Counted from the stretch's first letter, positions 17,961 through 27,092 are shown. The stretch is 64,000 nucleotides of DNA from Bacteroidota bacterium (GCA_020161535.1 JAIUNW010000001.1:620001-684000), one strand, 5' to 3'. The notes: generated from the sequence alone by a model not told the origin. Numbers and translations: made by a program.

Positions 17961-19667
17961 TTAATGCGAATCACGCAGTACTTCACTGCCTGATTTTCCT
18001 TTTAAAAAATCGAAATCAGCGCCGAGATGCGCCTGCTCCACCCGCTGCGTATATAATTTCGCATACCCACGCTCGAAAGGATTGACAGGTGCCTGCCAGT
18101 TGCGGCGACGCTCTTGCAAAACAGCATCCGTAACCAGCCATTCGAGGGTGCCCGCCTTCACATCAAGTTTAATACGATCGCCATCGCGCACCAGGGCAAG
18201 GTTGCCGCCAATGGCTGCTTCGGGCGACACATGCAATACCACCGTTCCGAAACCTGTGCCACTCATTCTTCCGTCTGAAATTCTGACCATGTCGGTAATA
18301 CCCTGCTCTAATATTTTTTTTGGCAGCCCCATATTGCCCACTTCGGGCATACCGGGATAACCCACCGGGCCTACATTTTTCAGCACCAATACACTGTTCT
18401 TATCTACCGGCAAAGCATCTTCATCAATGCGGTTCTTATAGTCTTCGATGTTTTCAAACACGATGGCTGGGCCTTCATGCTGCAACAAATGCGCACTGGC
18501 CGCCGAGGGTTTGATCACGGCGCCATTTTCACAGAGATTTCCTTTGAGTACTACCATACCTGCCGAAAATTGAAAAGGCGCGTCGGCCCCACTGATAACA
18601 GCGGGATTATAACTGGTTGCCGTTGCAATATTCTGCGCAAGTGTTTTTCCCGTAGCGGTGACAACGCTCAGGTGTAACCGCTGTTTGATGGCAGCCATTA
18701 CCGCTGGGAGTCCGCCGGCATAATACAGGTCTTCCATAAAGTACTGCCCAGCCGGCTGCAGGTTGGCCACCAGCGGCATATCCGCCGAAAGGCGACCAAT
18801 ATCATCGAGGGTCAAGGGCACACCAATACGCGCAGCGATGGCCAATAAATGAATAGCGAAATTAGTAGAACCGCCGATGGCCGCGTTCACGCGAATGGCG
18901 TTTTCGAACGACTCACGGGTAAGTATAGCCGAAAGTCGCTGGTTTTCGTTCACCATAGCCACGATTCTTCGGCCACTCAACTGTGCCAGTCGCTTTCGAT
19001 TGGCATCAGCAGCAGGAATTGCTGCATTGCCCGATAAACTAAGGCCCAATGCTTCCACCATACAAGCCATGCTACTGGCGGTGCCCATAACAGCACAATG
19101 CCCGTTGCTTCTACACATACCAGCTTCGGCCAGGTTGAATGCTTCTTCGCTCAATTGCCCCGTTCGATATTCTTGCGAAAAACGCCAAACATCAGTAGTA
19201 CCAATGTCTTTACCGCGAAACTTTCCGGTAAGCATGGCACCACCCGAAACAACTATGGTTGGCAGGTCTACACTGCAGGCGCCCATCACGAGGGCCGGCG
19301 TAGTTTTATCACAGCCGCAGAGCAATACAACGCCATCCATCGGGTTGGCGCGAATGGACTCTTCCACATCCATGCTGACCAGGTTGCGGTACAGCATGGC
19401 GGTTGGTTTGATCAGGGTTTCGCCGAGCGACATCACGGGGAATTCGAGCGGAAAGCCACCGGCTTCCAGTACACCGCGTTTCACCGACTCGGCTAGGTCG
19501 CGAAAATGCGCATTGCAGGGCGTGAGTTCCGACCATGTATTACAGATGCCAATTACAGGACGGCCATCGAAAACATCTTCTGGGAAGCCCTGGTTTTTCA
19601 TCCAGGCACGATAGATAAATCCATCCTTCCCTTTTTTTCCAAACCATTCCCGGCTGCGTAATGGCAT
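17961..19667 (-). CDS. IlvD/Edd family sugar-acid dehydratase
   Basis: This 568-residue Fe-S enzyme removes water from an aldonate to give a 2-keto-3-deoxy acid. The cluster-binding cysteines are in ICNTWSELTPC (around 42-51), CGCDKTTPA (117-125) and EAGMCRSNGHC (181-191), and the substrate loop is IGGSTNFAIHLLAIA. Its length (about 570 rather than 610) and the NTWSELTPCN motif place it with L-arabinonate/L-fuconate/D-xylonate-type dehydratases rather than branched-chain IlvD; no ilv genes are nearby. It heads the sugar-acid enzymes with SDR and hydroxyacid dehydrogenase downstream. Which aldonate is used cannot be told from sequence alone. Confidence 0.88.
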   Translation of the reverse strand: MPLRSREWFGKKGKDGFIYRAWMKNQGFPEDVFDGRPVIGICNTWSELTPCNAHFRDLAESVKRGVLEAGGFPLEFPVMSLGETLIKPTAMLYRNLVSMDVEESIRANPMDGVVLLCGCDKTTPALVMGACSVDLPTIVVSGGAMLTGKFRGKDIGTTDVWRFSQEYRTGQLSEEAFNLAEAGMCRSNGHCAVMGTASSMACMVEALGLSLSGNAAIPAADANRKRLAQLSGRRIVAMVNENQRLSAILTRESFENAIRVNAAIGGSTNFAIHLLAIAARIGVPLTLDDIGRLSADMPLVANLQPAGQYFMEDLYYAGGLPAVMAAIKQRLHLSVVTATGKTLAQNIATATSYNPAVISGADAPFQFSAGMVVLKGNLCENGAVIKPSAASAHLLQHEGPAIVFENIEDYKNRIDEDALPVDKNSVLVLKNVGPVGYPGMPEVGNMGLPKKILEQGITDMVRISDGRMSGTGFGTVVLHVSPEAAIGGNLALVRDGDRIKLDVKAGTLEWLVTDAVLQERRRNWQAPVNPFERGYAKLYTQRVEQAHLGADFDFLKGKSGSEVLRDSH

Positions 19668-19689
19668 AGCATTTCATTATCGCTCTAAT

Positions 19690-20691
19690 TTAACGATAAA
19701 TCTGCGCTAAAATACTGTCGCCCACCGCGGGCCTGAAATGATTTGATTCGTAGTAATTGTACATGCTGCTGGTGAACTGATTATTACCCGTGTAATCGTA
19801 CACATGCTGGGGGAAGATGTGTTCGAGTATTTGTTTGTCGGCCGGATTGAAATGAACACGTTCGTATAGCGGACTCAACACGATTTTATAGGCAGTATGG
19901 TTCCGATCCAAAATAGCACGAATACCGTCGAGCATCTGCTTCATGTTGGCATTGATTCGGGCAATGCTGTCGGTTCTTTCCGGTCGCGCTATCGAGAACA
20001 TTTGTTTTCGTTCTGCATAGTATTGTTCGGGGTTTTTCGCGATGGCTTCGTCCTGGTCGAGAATCGTTATCTCATTGCTCACCTTATCATATACAATGCG
20101 TCGCTTTTCGATGTATTCTTTCATGAAAGGGCGGTATTTGTGGGTGAATTCGTAGGTGTAAAAGCTGAAAAGAAACCGCGGACTCAAATACGCCTTCAAA
20201 AACGACCACTGAAAAGCTAGTTTGCTTTCGCCAGACGTGGCCGGGTGTTTTATATAAAGCAAACCGGTTGAATTCTTATCGGTTCTGAAAGTGACATCCC
20301 GGCAAAAAACCAAGAGGGCATTGTTGATGGGCACTTTCATCGAATCAATCAGTTTTAGTTTCGTGTAGATGCCAAATATGCTTTCGGCCGATGCATCAAA
20401 TACAAATGGATGGGCAGTGTCGGGCAGGTATTTTCGCCAGGAGTCCGGTCGAAAACCAAGCGTTCTTGAACTGCCAAAGATGAAAGCATTGTATTGGTTT
20501 TGCTTCTCCCGGTGCAGGAATGCTTCAGTAGAAATATAGTCGCGGTTTGGCACTACATAGGGATAAGAGTAATCAGCATACGGGCGCAGGGTTTTAAACG
20601 GATCAAAATACAGATAGCCCAGCAGTAACAAAGCGATGGGCACCATGCCAATCAACAAAAACTTCCACAGTCGTTTAAGAAATTGTAACAT
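19690..20691 (-). CDS. SGNH-like membrane-anchored partner of MBOAT acyltransferase
   Basis: This 333-residue protein has one N-terminal membrane helix (about 10-28) and an extracytoplasmic domain. It contains FIFGSSRTLGF near residues 91-101, resembling SGNH block I with the serine in GSS, and a C-terminal YYESNHFRPAVG that could supply the His of the catalytic pair. It starts two bases after the MBOAT gene, so the two are co-translated. In alginate, cellulose and D-alanyl systems (AlgJ/AlgX, DltD) such proteins hand acyl groups from the MBOAT protein to a surface polymer. The acceptor here is unknown. Confidence 0.75.
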   Translation of the reverse strand: MLQFLKRLWKFLLIGMVPIALLLLGYLYFDPFKTLRPYADYSYPYVVPNRDYISTEAFLHREKQNQYNAFIFGSSRTLGFRPDSWRKYLPDTAHPFVFDASAESIFGIYTKLKLIDSMKVPINNALLVFCRDVTFRTDKNSTGLLYIKHPATSGESKLAFQWSFLKAYLSPRFLFSFYTYEFTHKYRPFMKEYIEKRRIVYDKVSNEITILDQDEAIAKNPEQYYAERKQMFSIARPERTDSIARINANMKQMLDGIRAILDRNHTAYKIVLSPLYERVHFNPADKQILEHIFPQHVYDYTGNNQFTSSMYNYYESNHFRPAVGDSILAQIYR

Positions 20692-20693
20692 GG

Positions 20694-22133
20694 TTAAAAT
20701 TGAAAATAGATGAATTGCTGTTTACCGCCGGCGAACGACAATACCGCTGCCACAGCGAGGTAGTAAAACAGCCAGCGCCAAAACAGCTTAGGAAATCGAA
20801 TTTCCAATTGTGCAATGGCATATTGTTCACGCCGGCCCCACCATTCTATCAACATAAACAATACAATATATAGGATTAATACACCTGGCTTGTAGTCGGG
20901 AACCGTAAACAAAGACCGGTTGCAGATCCCCCGTATATAACCAAACGCTTGCGCAAGGCTGGCGGACCTAAAAAATATCCAGGCAAAAACGGTTAGGGAA
21001 AACGTGATGATGATCGATAAAAATTCCCGCAGCGTTGGCAAGGCCCTGTTTTGGGCAACAATATCAAGATTGGTTCTATTGGTTCGGGAAAGAATGGAGG
21101 GCATGATGAACAGGGCATTGAGAAACCCCCAAACAATAAAGGTCCAGTTGGCACCATGCCAAAATCCACTGACCAGAAAGATGATAAAAGTATTACGAAC
21201 ACGCATCCAGTTTCCGCCCTTGCTACCGCCGAGGGGAATATACAGGTAGTCGCGAAACCAGGTGGACAAAGAGATATGCCAACGACGCCAGAACTCAGCG
21301 ATATCGCGCGAAAAATAGGGGTAGGCAAAATTGCGCAGTAGATCGATCCCGAAAAGTCGTGCAGTACCAAGTGCAATATCGGAGTATCCGGAAAAATCGC
21401 CATAAATCTGGAAGGTAAAAAACAGCGCACCCATGACCAGGTTGCTCCCAGATTCGTGGCCCGATTGCGAAAAAATCAGGTTGGCATATTCGGCACACTG
21501 ATCGGCGATGACTATTTTTTTGAACAGGCCCCATAAGATTTGCCGGAGTCCGTCGATCCCTTTCTGGTACTCGAAATGCCGTTCCCTTTTTATCTGCGGC
21601 AACAAATGCGTGGCCCTTTCAATCGGACCAGCCACCAACAGGGGGAAGAAACTCACGAACACGGCATACTCTATAAAATCTTTTTCTGCAGGTATGCGAC
21701 GTTTGTAAATATCAATCACATAAGACAGGCCGTGAAAAGTGTAAAACGAAATGCCAACGGGTAAAATCACCTGAAGGGTCCAAGGATTTATTTTCCAACC
21801 CAAAGCCCCCACTGCTTCGGCAAAAGAGGCAGCAAAAAAATTGTAGTATTTAAAAAAGCCGAGAAACCCCAGGTTAACACCCACGCTTAACCAGAACCAG
21901 GCTGTTCTTGCCGACTGGTTGCCGGCCGACGACATGCGGAGACCGGTATAGTAGTCGAGCAAGGTGGAAAAAATCAACAGAAAAAGAAAACGCCAGTCCC
22001 AACAAGCATAAAAAAAATAGCTGGCCGCCAATAGGAGAATATTTTGCCAACGCAGGTTTCTGTTTACCACAAACCAGTAGAGTGCAAACACGATTGGCAG
22101 AAAAACGGCGAATTGGACAGAATTAAACAGCAT
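20694..22133 (-). CDS. MBOAT family O-acyltransferase (AlgI-like)
   Basis: This 479-residue polytopic membrane protein has about ten hydrophobic segments. The family signatures are present: FWRRWHISLSTWFRDYLYIPLGGS in the middle and the second conserved His in FLVSGFWHGANWTF, which form the acyl-transfer channel. It is the first gene of a minus-strand run that continues with its SGNH-like partner and then sugar-acid enzymes. It probably moves an acetyl group from the cytoplasm to a surface glycan. The acceptor polymer cannot be read from the window. Confidence 0.9.
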   Translation of the reverse strand: MLFNSVQFAVFLPIVFALYWFVVNRNLRWQNILLLAASYFFYACWDWRFLFLLIFSTLLDYYTGLRMSSAGNQSARTAWFWLSVGVNLGFLGFFKYYNFFAASFAEAVGALGWKINPWTLQVILPVGISFYTFHGLSYVIDIYKRRIPAEKDFIEYAVFVSFFPLLVAGPIERATHLLPQIKRERHFEYQKGIDGLRQILWGLFKKIVIADQCAEYANLIFSQSGHESGSNLVMGALFFTFQIYGDFSGYSDIALGTARLFGIDLLRNFAYPYFSRDIAEFWRRWHISLSTWFRDYLYIPLGGSKGGNWMRVRNTFIIFLVSGFWHGANWTFIVWGFLNALFIMPSILSRTNRTNLDIVAQNRALPTLREFLSIIITFSLTVFAWIFFRSASLAQAFGYIRGICNRSLFTVPDYKPGVLILYIVLFMLIEWWGRREQYAIAQLEIRFPKLFWRWLFYYLAVAAVLSFAGGKQQFIYFQF

Positions 22134-22379
22134 TTATGGGAGGTCTACATTCGTTCATCAAATCAAGCCCTTACTAAAAGATTAAAATAAGATTAAAATT
22201 TGTCATTTGTTGCATTTTTCGCTGGCAAAAGCTTATTAATGCCCAGGCACCCTGGCTTTGCAAAATCCGCACCATTCGTATAGCGCTATTTGCCAGCAAT
22301 GATTTTGCTCATCTCCTACCATGAGAGATAACAAGTACAATCATGCTTTTTACCGGGGGCAACCGTACCAGGCAGTTGC

Positions 22380-22387
22380 TACATTTG
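22380..22387 (+). promoter_or_regulatory. Candidate -7 promoter element for CoA-transferase gene
   Basis: TACATTTG matches TAnnTTTG exactly. It lies 18 bp before the ATG at 22406 and inside the longer open frame that begins at 22343, which argues for the later start. No clear TTG box was found at the expected distance. Confidence 0.4.
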
Positions 22388-22405
22388 CGGCGAAATATGT
22401 TGAAA

Positions 22406-23908
22406 ATGGACATTTCCCGCATCAGACACGAAGGCTTGCGTTCATTGGTAACAACGGCAGAAAAAGCCGCCGCTCTTTTTGAGGATGGCATGCTGGTAGG
22501 TGCCAGTGGATTCACCAAGTCGGGCGATAGCAAACTGGTTTTACCCGCCCTTGCCGAAAGAGCCAAAACAGAAGACATCAAGATTACGCTGATGACCGGT
22601 GCTTCGTTGGGGCACGGTACCGATGGCAAGATGGCCGAAGCCGGACTGTTGCACAAAAGAATGCCATTTCAGGTGGACCCGGTTTTGCGGTCAAAGATCA
22701 ATAGCGGCGAAGTATTGTTTATCGACCAGCACCTCAGTGAAACAGCCGAATTGGTGCATGGCTTTTTTCCGCCCTTAGACATAGCTGTAATTGAAGTAGC
22801 CTATATCATGGAAGATGGCAGTATTGTACCTACAACTTCGGTTGGTAATTCGGTGAGCTTTGCAGCCCTTGCCAAAAAAGTGATTCTCGAAATCAACAGC
22901 ACGGTTCCTGAAAACATTTATGGCATCCACGACATATTCCTGCAAGACGACTACCCGCATCGCAATTATATTCCCATTATCACGCCTGATGTACGCGTAG
23001 GCAGAAAATCAATTCCGCTGGATCCGGCAAAAGTGGCAGCGATCGTGTTTACCGATATGCAAGATAGTCCCGCAGATATCGCCGCGCCTGATGCAAAAAC
23101 AACCGCCATTGCTTCACACCTGATTCGTTTTTTTGAAAACGAAGTAGCGGCTGGTCGGCTGACTGATCGGCTCCTGCCCTTGCAGGCAGGCATTGGTAAA
23201 GTAGCCAATGCCGTGCTGGCAGGTATGGAGAAAAGTAATTTCTATGACCTTACCATGTACTCGGAAGTGTTGCAAGACAGCACTTTTGATTTGCTCGACG
23301 CCGGTAAGTTGCGATTTGCTTCGGCCTCATCGATCACTGTGTCGGAAGAATGTTACAAGCGGGTGTTTTCAAACCTGGCTTTCTACCGCGACAAGATTGT
23401 GTTGCGGCCCCAGAATATCAGCAATTCGCCCGGCTTGATTCGTCGTATGGGCATCATCGCCATCAACACCGCCATTGAATTTGATATCTATGGCAATGTC
23501 AATTCTACGCATATCGGTGGTACCCATATCATGAATGGTATTGGTGGCTCGGGTGATTTTGCGCGCAACAGCTATCTCTCTATTTTTGTAACCCAGTCCT
23601 GCTCCAAAAACGGCAGCATATCGCATGTAGTGCCGATGGTAAGCCATGTTGATCACAACGAACACGATGTGGATGTGCTGGTAACAGAGAGAGGCTTTGC
23701 TGATTTACGCGGACTCGCACCGCGAGAACGCGCTTTGAAGATCATCGACATTTGTTCGCATCCTGAATACAAAGAAGAACTACGGTCTTATTTTGAAAGG
23801 GCTTGTGCGCGTTATGAAGGACAAACACCCCATATTCTGGAAGAAGCCTTGAGCTGGCATGTCAACTACCGCGACCATGGCAATATGAAAGCCAGGGAAT
23901 TGGTTTAA
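22406..23908 (+). CDS. Acetyl-CoA hydrolase/transferase family protein
   Basis: Starting at 22406 (MDISRIRHEGL) gives 500 residues. It is a family I CoA-transferase of the succinyl-CoA:acetate type, moving CoA between acyl groups through a glutamyl-CoA intermediate. The family marks are VGASGFTKSGDSK near the N-terminus, the catalytic Glu in MYSEVLQDS (about residue 287) and the glycine-rich GIGGSGDFARN in the C-terminal half. The start agrees with the usual family N-terminus. It stands alone and is convergent with the next gene, with overlapping stop codons. The preferred acyl-CoA is not certain. Confidence 0.85.
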   Translation: MDISRIRHEGLRSLVTTAEKAAALFEDGMLVGASGFTKSGDSKLVLPALAERAKTEDIKITLMTGASLGHGTDGKMAEAGLLHKRMPFQVDPVLRSKINSGEVLFIDQHLSETAELVHGFFPPLDIAVIEVAYIMEDGSIVPTTSVGNSVSFAALAKKVILEINSTVPENIYGIHDIFLQDDYPHRNYIPIITPDVRVGRKSIPLDPAKVAAIVFTDMQDSPADIAAPDAKTTAIASHLIRFFENEVAAGRLTDRLLPLQAGIGKVANAVLAGMEKSNFYDLTMYSEVLQDSTFDLLDAGKLRFASASSITVSEECYKRVFSNLAFYRDKIVLRPQNISNSPGLIRRMGIIAINTAIEFDIYGNVNSTHIGGTHIMNGIGGSGDFARNSYLSIFVTQSCSKNGSISHVVPMVSHVDHNEHDVDVLVTERGFADLRGLAPRERALKIIDICSHPEYKEELRSYFERACARYEGQTPHILEEALSWHVNYRDHGNMKARELV

Positions 23909-24342
23909 GGGCCAGCGGCAATGTTTTTTTTGAGCGGCAGCAACTGAACAATAAGGCGGGTATAAGGCGCCAGCACATCCCATACGGTACGATCCTGGTC
24001 ATGGCCGGTTTCACCAGCGTCGATACTACGGCAACGGTCTATAATCTTTTCCGCCAGTTGATCGAGTAACCGGATATCCGTCGCCTTTTCAATGATACCG
24101 GCAATATGTCCCGCGTATACATGGGCAATGATTTCAATGGTTAAAGAGGGAACACCAAAATCGAGCGCACGCCCCTGCACTTGTTCAAACTCCTTTAATA
24201 CGATTTCAGCCAGCATACGGGCACGGTCTTCAATAGCAGGCGCGATGAAAGCTTCCAGTGCGCTGTCGTTTCGGATGTGTAGTGAATGATCATCATACCG
24301 AACTTCAATCTTATGTCCGTTCAAATCGTACGACTTCAGCAT
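23905..24342 (-). CDS. Hypothetical protein
   Basis: I start at 24342 (MLKSYDLNGHKIEV), five bases after the stop of the upstream gene on the same strand, giving 145 residues. The longer frame upstream would read through the end of the DUF4919 gene. The sequence is mixed helical, soluble and without a signal peptide: IAPAIEDRARMLAEIVLKEFEQVQG, then IIAHVYAGHIAGIIEKATD. No family is recognised. Its stop overlaps the stop of the convergent CoA-transferase gene. Close spacing suggests co-transcription with DUF4919. Confidence 0.6.
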   Translation of the reverse strand: MLKSYDLNGHKIEVRYDDHSLHIRNDSALEAFIAPAIEDRARMLAEIVLKEFEQVQGRALDFGVPSLTIEIIAHVYAGHIAGIIEKATDIRLLDQLAEKIIDRCRSIDAGETGHDQDRTVWDVLAPYTRLIVQLLPLKKNIAAGP

Positions 24343-24346
24343 ATTG

Positions 24347-25060
24347 TCAATCCTTGTCTTTTCTTTTTTTGCGTTTCTTTTCCCGTTGATGGCCATCGTC
24401 CGAAAATTTAAAACTATTGAACGACGCAGACGTGTCGAAAAAAATTTCGGACTTCGCAAAATCTGCGTTGGGAGTTACGGCCAATTTATCGCAGGGAAAG
24501 ACCAATGCTTGCGCGCCGACCTTTTTTATCCCAAAATGCCGATAGATAATTTCATATTCATCTGACACCTTAATGGTTTTGATAGCGGTTTCACAAGTGA
24601 AGCCATCGCCGCTGGAAACCACGGCTGCCATCAACATTTTATACCTGTTCAGGTAGTTCTGGAAATCAGGATGGGTGCTATCGGCAGCATAGTAGGCAAT
24701 AACGACATTGAAATTGGCACGCAGCGAAACGGGCATTTCCTGCACAATGCCCAGGGCAGTATCGAGTGCTTCATTTGTTTTTTTTGCCTCCCACAATTTA
24801 TTCAGCAAGGCGGTTTGCTCGTCGGCATATCCATTGTAGCCAGGCTGAAATACATAGCCATAATACAAATGACGGCAGTCTTCTTCCGTCAATGAATTGT
24901 CGAGCAACTTCCAGCGCGCCATAAGCAGCGGATAATAATACTTGCTGCTGCTATCGCTGGTAGCCTGCTTTATTTTGTCATTATCCACTTTAACAGGTGC
25001 CTGCGCCAGGGCTGTGTTCAGCGCGGCAATAACAAACAAAAAAGAAAGCAGGGTTTTCAT
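24347..25060 (-). CDS. DUF4919 exported protein
   Basis: This 237-residue protein has a signal peptide ending at ALAQA. The sequence YYPLLMARWKLLDNSLTEEDCRHLYYGYVFQPGYN is the start of DUF4919, a helical family found almost only in Bacteroidota. The middle holds a helical-repeat-like region and the C-terminus ends in a very basic, Lys/Arg-rich tail. It is followed five bases later by a small hypothetical gene. The family's function is unknown. Confidence 0.78.
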   Translation of the reverse strand: MKTLLSFLFVIAALNTALAQAPVKVDNDKIKQATSDSSSKYYYPLLMARWKLLDNSLTEEDCRHLYYGYVFQPGYNGYADEQTALLNKLWEAKKTNEALDTALGIVQEMPVSLRANFNVVIAYYAADSTHPDFQNYLNRYKMLMAAVVSSGDGFTCETAIKTIKVSDEYEIIYRHFGIKKVGAQALVFPCDKLAVTPNADFAKSEIFFDTSASFNSFKFSDDGHQREKKRKKRKDKD

Positions 25061-25089
25061 ACTGTATCGTTTTATCCTATCTGTTCAAA

Positions 25090-25800
25090 TCAGGTGATTA
25101 TTTCTGCCGGCAACAATTCTTCTTTGATTTGACCATCTACCAGGCTGACAAAATAGCTGTGACTGTTCTCCTGCTGCGACACCGATGAAACCAGCTTGCC
25201 ATTTACAAAAACGAGGCCGGCCATATCGTCGCACGCATAACCCGGCATCAATTCTTTTTGGCGGATGGCCTCAAAATACATCGGCCGTCGGCCCGGTTCG
25301 CTGTGGTAATGCGGTGAATGGCTGAAAGGCAAAAAGCCAAGACATTGTACAATGGTCAGCTTACCCGGCCGCGAGTCGGTCGATCCTTCTTTAAACCAGC
25401 ACAGCGAGCCGGCACTGCCGCCAGCCAGTACAATACCCTTGTCGTATGCTTTTTTCATCACGACATCAATACCCTGGTATTTCCAGATGCCCATCATATT
25501 AAGCGTATTCCCGCCACCTACAATGATGGCATCCATGAACAGTAATTGGTCTTCAAACGATTCTTTTGTATTGTAAGAACTGATATAAGTTCTAAGTACA
25601 AAAGGCCGGATGGCTTCATTTTCGCAGATGGCATACCAGTTCAATATAGCATTGGGATTGTCGCCCGTGGCCGTCGGCACAAAGCAAATTTTCGGGTTGG
25701 GTTTACCGGTGAGTTGCGCTATGTATCGCAAGAAAACTTTGTTGAAACCGCCACCAAAGGCAAAAATAGTTTTGTTGGCAGCGGGCAAAATTTTTCGCAT
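25090..25800 (-). CDS. pepE: Peptidase E (alpha-aspartyl dipeptidase, S51)
   Basis: This 236-residue cytoplasmic serine peptidase splits dipeptides with N-terminal Asp. I start at 25800 (MRKILPAANKT). IIVGGGNTLNM marks the Rossmann-like core; the nucleophile is Ser129 in LAGGSAGSLCW, and the PFSHSPHYHSE segment carries the histidine region. The length is normal for the family. It is preceded within 20 bp by a strong terminator-like hairpin and an approximately 200-nt conserved-looking leader with repeated TTGGAC boxes. Its expression may therefore depend on readthrough. Confidence 0.85.
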   Translation of the reverse strand: MRKILPAANKTIFAFGGGFNKVFLRYIAQLTGKPNPKICFVPTATGDNPNAILNWYAICENEAIRPFVLRTYISSYNTKESFEDQLLFMDAIIVGGGNTLNMMGIWKYQGIDVVMKKAYDKGIVLAGGSAGSLCWFKEGSTDSRPGKLTIVQCLGFLPFSHSPHYHSEPGRRPMYFEAIRQKELMPGYACDDMAGLVFVNGKLVSSVSQQENSHSYFVSLVDGQIKEELLPAEIIT

Positions 25801-25812
25801 GCAGTAAGATAC

Positions 25813-25850
25813 CAAAAAATGAAAAGGCAACAGGGGGTGCTGTTGCCTTT
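25813..25850 (-). terminator. Terminator-like hairpin just before pepE
   Basis: AAAGGCAACAG and CTGTTGCCTTT form a perfect 11-bp stem with a GGGGTG loop. On the minus strand the stem is followed by TTCATTTTTT. It lies 13 bp before the pepE ATG, so it either ends a short upstream RNA or attenuates pepE. Confidence 0.75.
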
Positions 25851-26020
25851 CAAAGACTTTAATCTTGGACGGTTAAAGTACGTGTGATCTCAAATAAACG
25901 GTGCAGGTTTACGGCTTTAACATGGATAATTGGACTTGGACTTCAACGGTTCGGGCTGGTTTTTTGGACACTGGACTGAAATGTTGTTCTTAGGATCTAT
26001 TGGACTTCAAAACAAAGAAA
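25813..26020 (-). ncRNA. Candidate short RNA or leader upstream of pepE
   Basis: On the minus strand a promoter-like pair (TTG, 20 bp, TTTCTTTG with seven of eight -7 matches, near 26018-26048) is followed by about 190 nt without a gene and then a strong terminator hairpin. The segment carries TTGGAC on the plus strand at 25865, 25930, 25936, 25964 and 26000 plus CTGGAC at 25971. It also has mutually exclusive pairings: 25872-25879 can pair with 25915-25921 or with 25856-25862. It may be a free small RNA or a regulatory leader of pepE. I do not recognise it as a known family; 6S RNA was considered because of size. Confidence 0.35.
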
Positions 26021-26223
26021 CGCCGCTTTCGAACCCAAAACAATCGAAGGTTTTGTGATTCGCTTGTCAAATTTCAACTACGAAATAGTACTGTAAATCA
26101 GCCTCTTCGGAAAACAACCGGGCATTTCGTAAATCTACGACAGGTGTCTTTTCGACATTTTTTAACGGCGTGTTGACACCCGAAATAGTGAACTGGTAAT
26201 CAAACGCAAAGGGACTTTGTTGG

Positions 26224-26243
26224 AATAAAAACGCGCGGGCGTT
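26224..26243 (-). terminator. Short terminator at thioesterase stop
   Basis: AACGC and GCGTT form a five-bp stem with a four-base loop on the minus strand, followed by TTTATT. It overlaps the stop codon of the thioesterase gene. The short stem makes this a moderate call. Confidence 0.5.
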
Positions 26244-26799
26244 ATTGATCGGTCAATTCAATTTTGCATCGCTCGTTGCGGATGATTTCCATCGATTGGT
26301 TTATTTCGAAGGCAGATTTCACGCGACTTTCTTCAGACCGGTAATACTTTTTTAATTCTTTGCGATGATAGGCTTCATAAAAACGACGCACTTCTTCCTG
26401 GGTTTTAAGCAGTAAGCCCGGCACTTGCAAAGGCTTCCGGTCTTCGTCGGTAGCCACCATGGTGAAATAGCTGGTATTGGTATGTTTTATAACACGCTGA
26501 CTCGGCTGTTGTGATTCTACCCGAATACCGATGACCATGGAACTAGTGCCTACATAATTAACAGACGCATGCAGGGATACCAACTCGCCCACTTCTACCG
26601 GAGCGAGAAAATCAATTACATCCACCGATGCTGTTACACAATAACTGCCCGCATGCTTGGCGCCGCACACATAAGCAACTTTGTCCATCAAACCCATTAC
26701 AATGCCGCCATGTATTTTACCACCAAAATTGGCATAGGAAGGAATCATCAATTCGGTGAGGGTTGTTTGTGATTCAGCCACTGACTTATAAATATCCAT
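26242..26799 (-). CDS. Acyl-CoA thioesterase (hotdog fold)
   Basis: This 185-residue protein hydrolyses acyl-CoA thioesters. The N-terminal 130 residues are a hotdog domain of the YciA/BACH type: MIPSYANFGGKIHGGIVMGLMDKVAY, with the conserved Asn-Phe-Gly/His-Gly-Gly loop and catalytic Asp, then SVDVIDFLAPVEVGELV. The last 50 residues form a charged helix seen in Bacteroidota members. It lies downstream of a small unknown gene on the same strand. The natural acyl chain is not predictable. Confidence 0.88.
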   Translation of the reverse strand: MDIYKSVAESQTTLTELMIPSYANFGGKIHGGIVMGLMDKVAYVCGAKHAGSYCVTASVDVIDFLAPVEVGELVSLHASVNYVGTSSMVIGIRVESQQPSQRVIKHTNTSYFTMVATDEDRKPLQVPGLLLKTQEEVRRFYEAYHRKELKKYYRSEESRVKSAFEINQSMEIIRNERCKIELTDQ

Positions 26800-26840
26800 T
26801 AAACAATTGTTTCACTGATTCGCCAACAATGATAACAAAT

Positions 26841-27092
26841 TTATACCTCGGCCTCGGTATCGAGTTCTTCGTGCAGGGCGGAAGAAATTGCTTTGAGTGT
26901 TTGTTCCTGATCGCTGCGCAGGTTATCGGGATAAACGAATTGCAGGGAGGTAACGGCGCCGGGCGATTGGATATATCGAAATTGTATGGGTTGTCCGCCG
27001 ATGGTCTGCAAAAAAGCAGCCGGTCCCGCCAATGTATAGCGATCGCCTTCTACCGTAAAAAGAAGAGCTGTTTCATTAAATTGAATGGTCAT
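26841..27092 (-). CDS. Small hypothetical protein
   Basis: This 83-residue soluble frame has alternating strand-like segments (ALLFTVEGDRYTLAGPAAF, PIQFRYIQSP) and an acidic C-terminus. It has no signal peptide, membrane helix or recognised family. It lies 41 bp upstream of the thioesterase gene on the same strand and may be co-transcribed. The frame is uninterrupted and has sensible composition, but nothing else supports it. Confidence 0.5.
   Translation of the reverse strand: MTIQFNETALLFTVEGDRYTLAGPAAFLQTIGGQPIQFRYIQSPGAVTSLQFVYPDNLRSDQEQTLKAISSALHEELDTEAEV

Noticed and set aside
18877..19614. 245-codon plus-strand open frame
   Set aside because: It is antisense to the dehydratase, and its Ser/Thr-rich translation is typical of a shadow frame.
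25813..26020. 6S RNA
   Set aside because: The size fits, but I could not draw the long closing stem and central bubble, so it is reported only as a candidate RNA.
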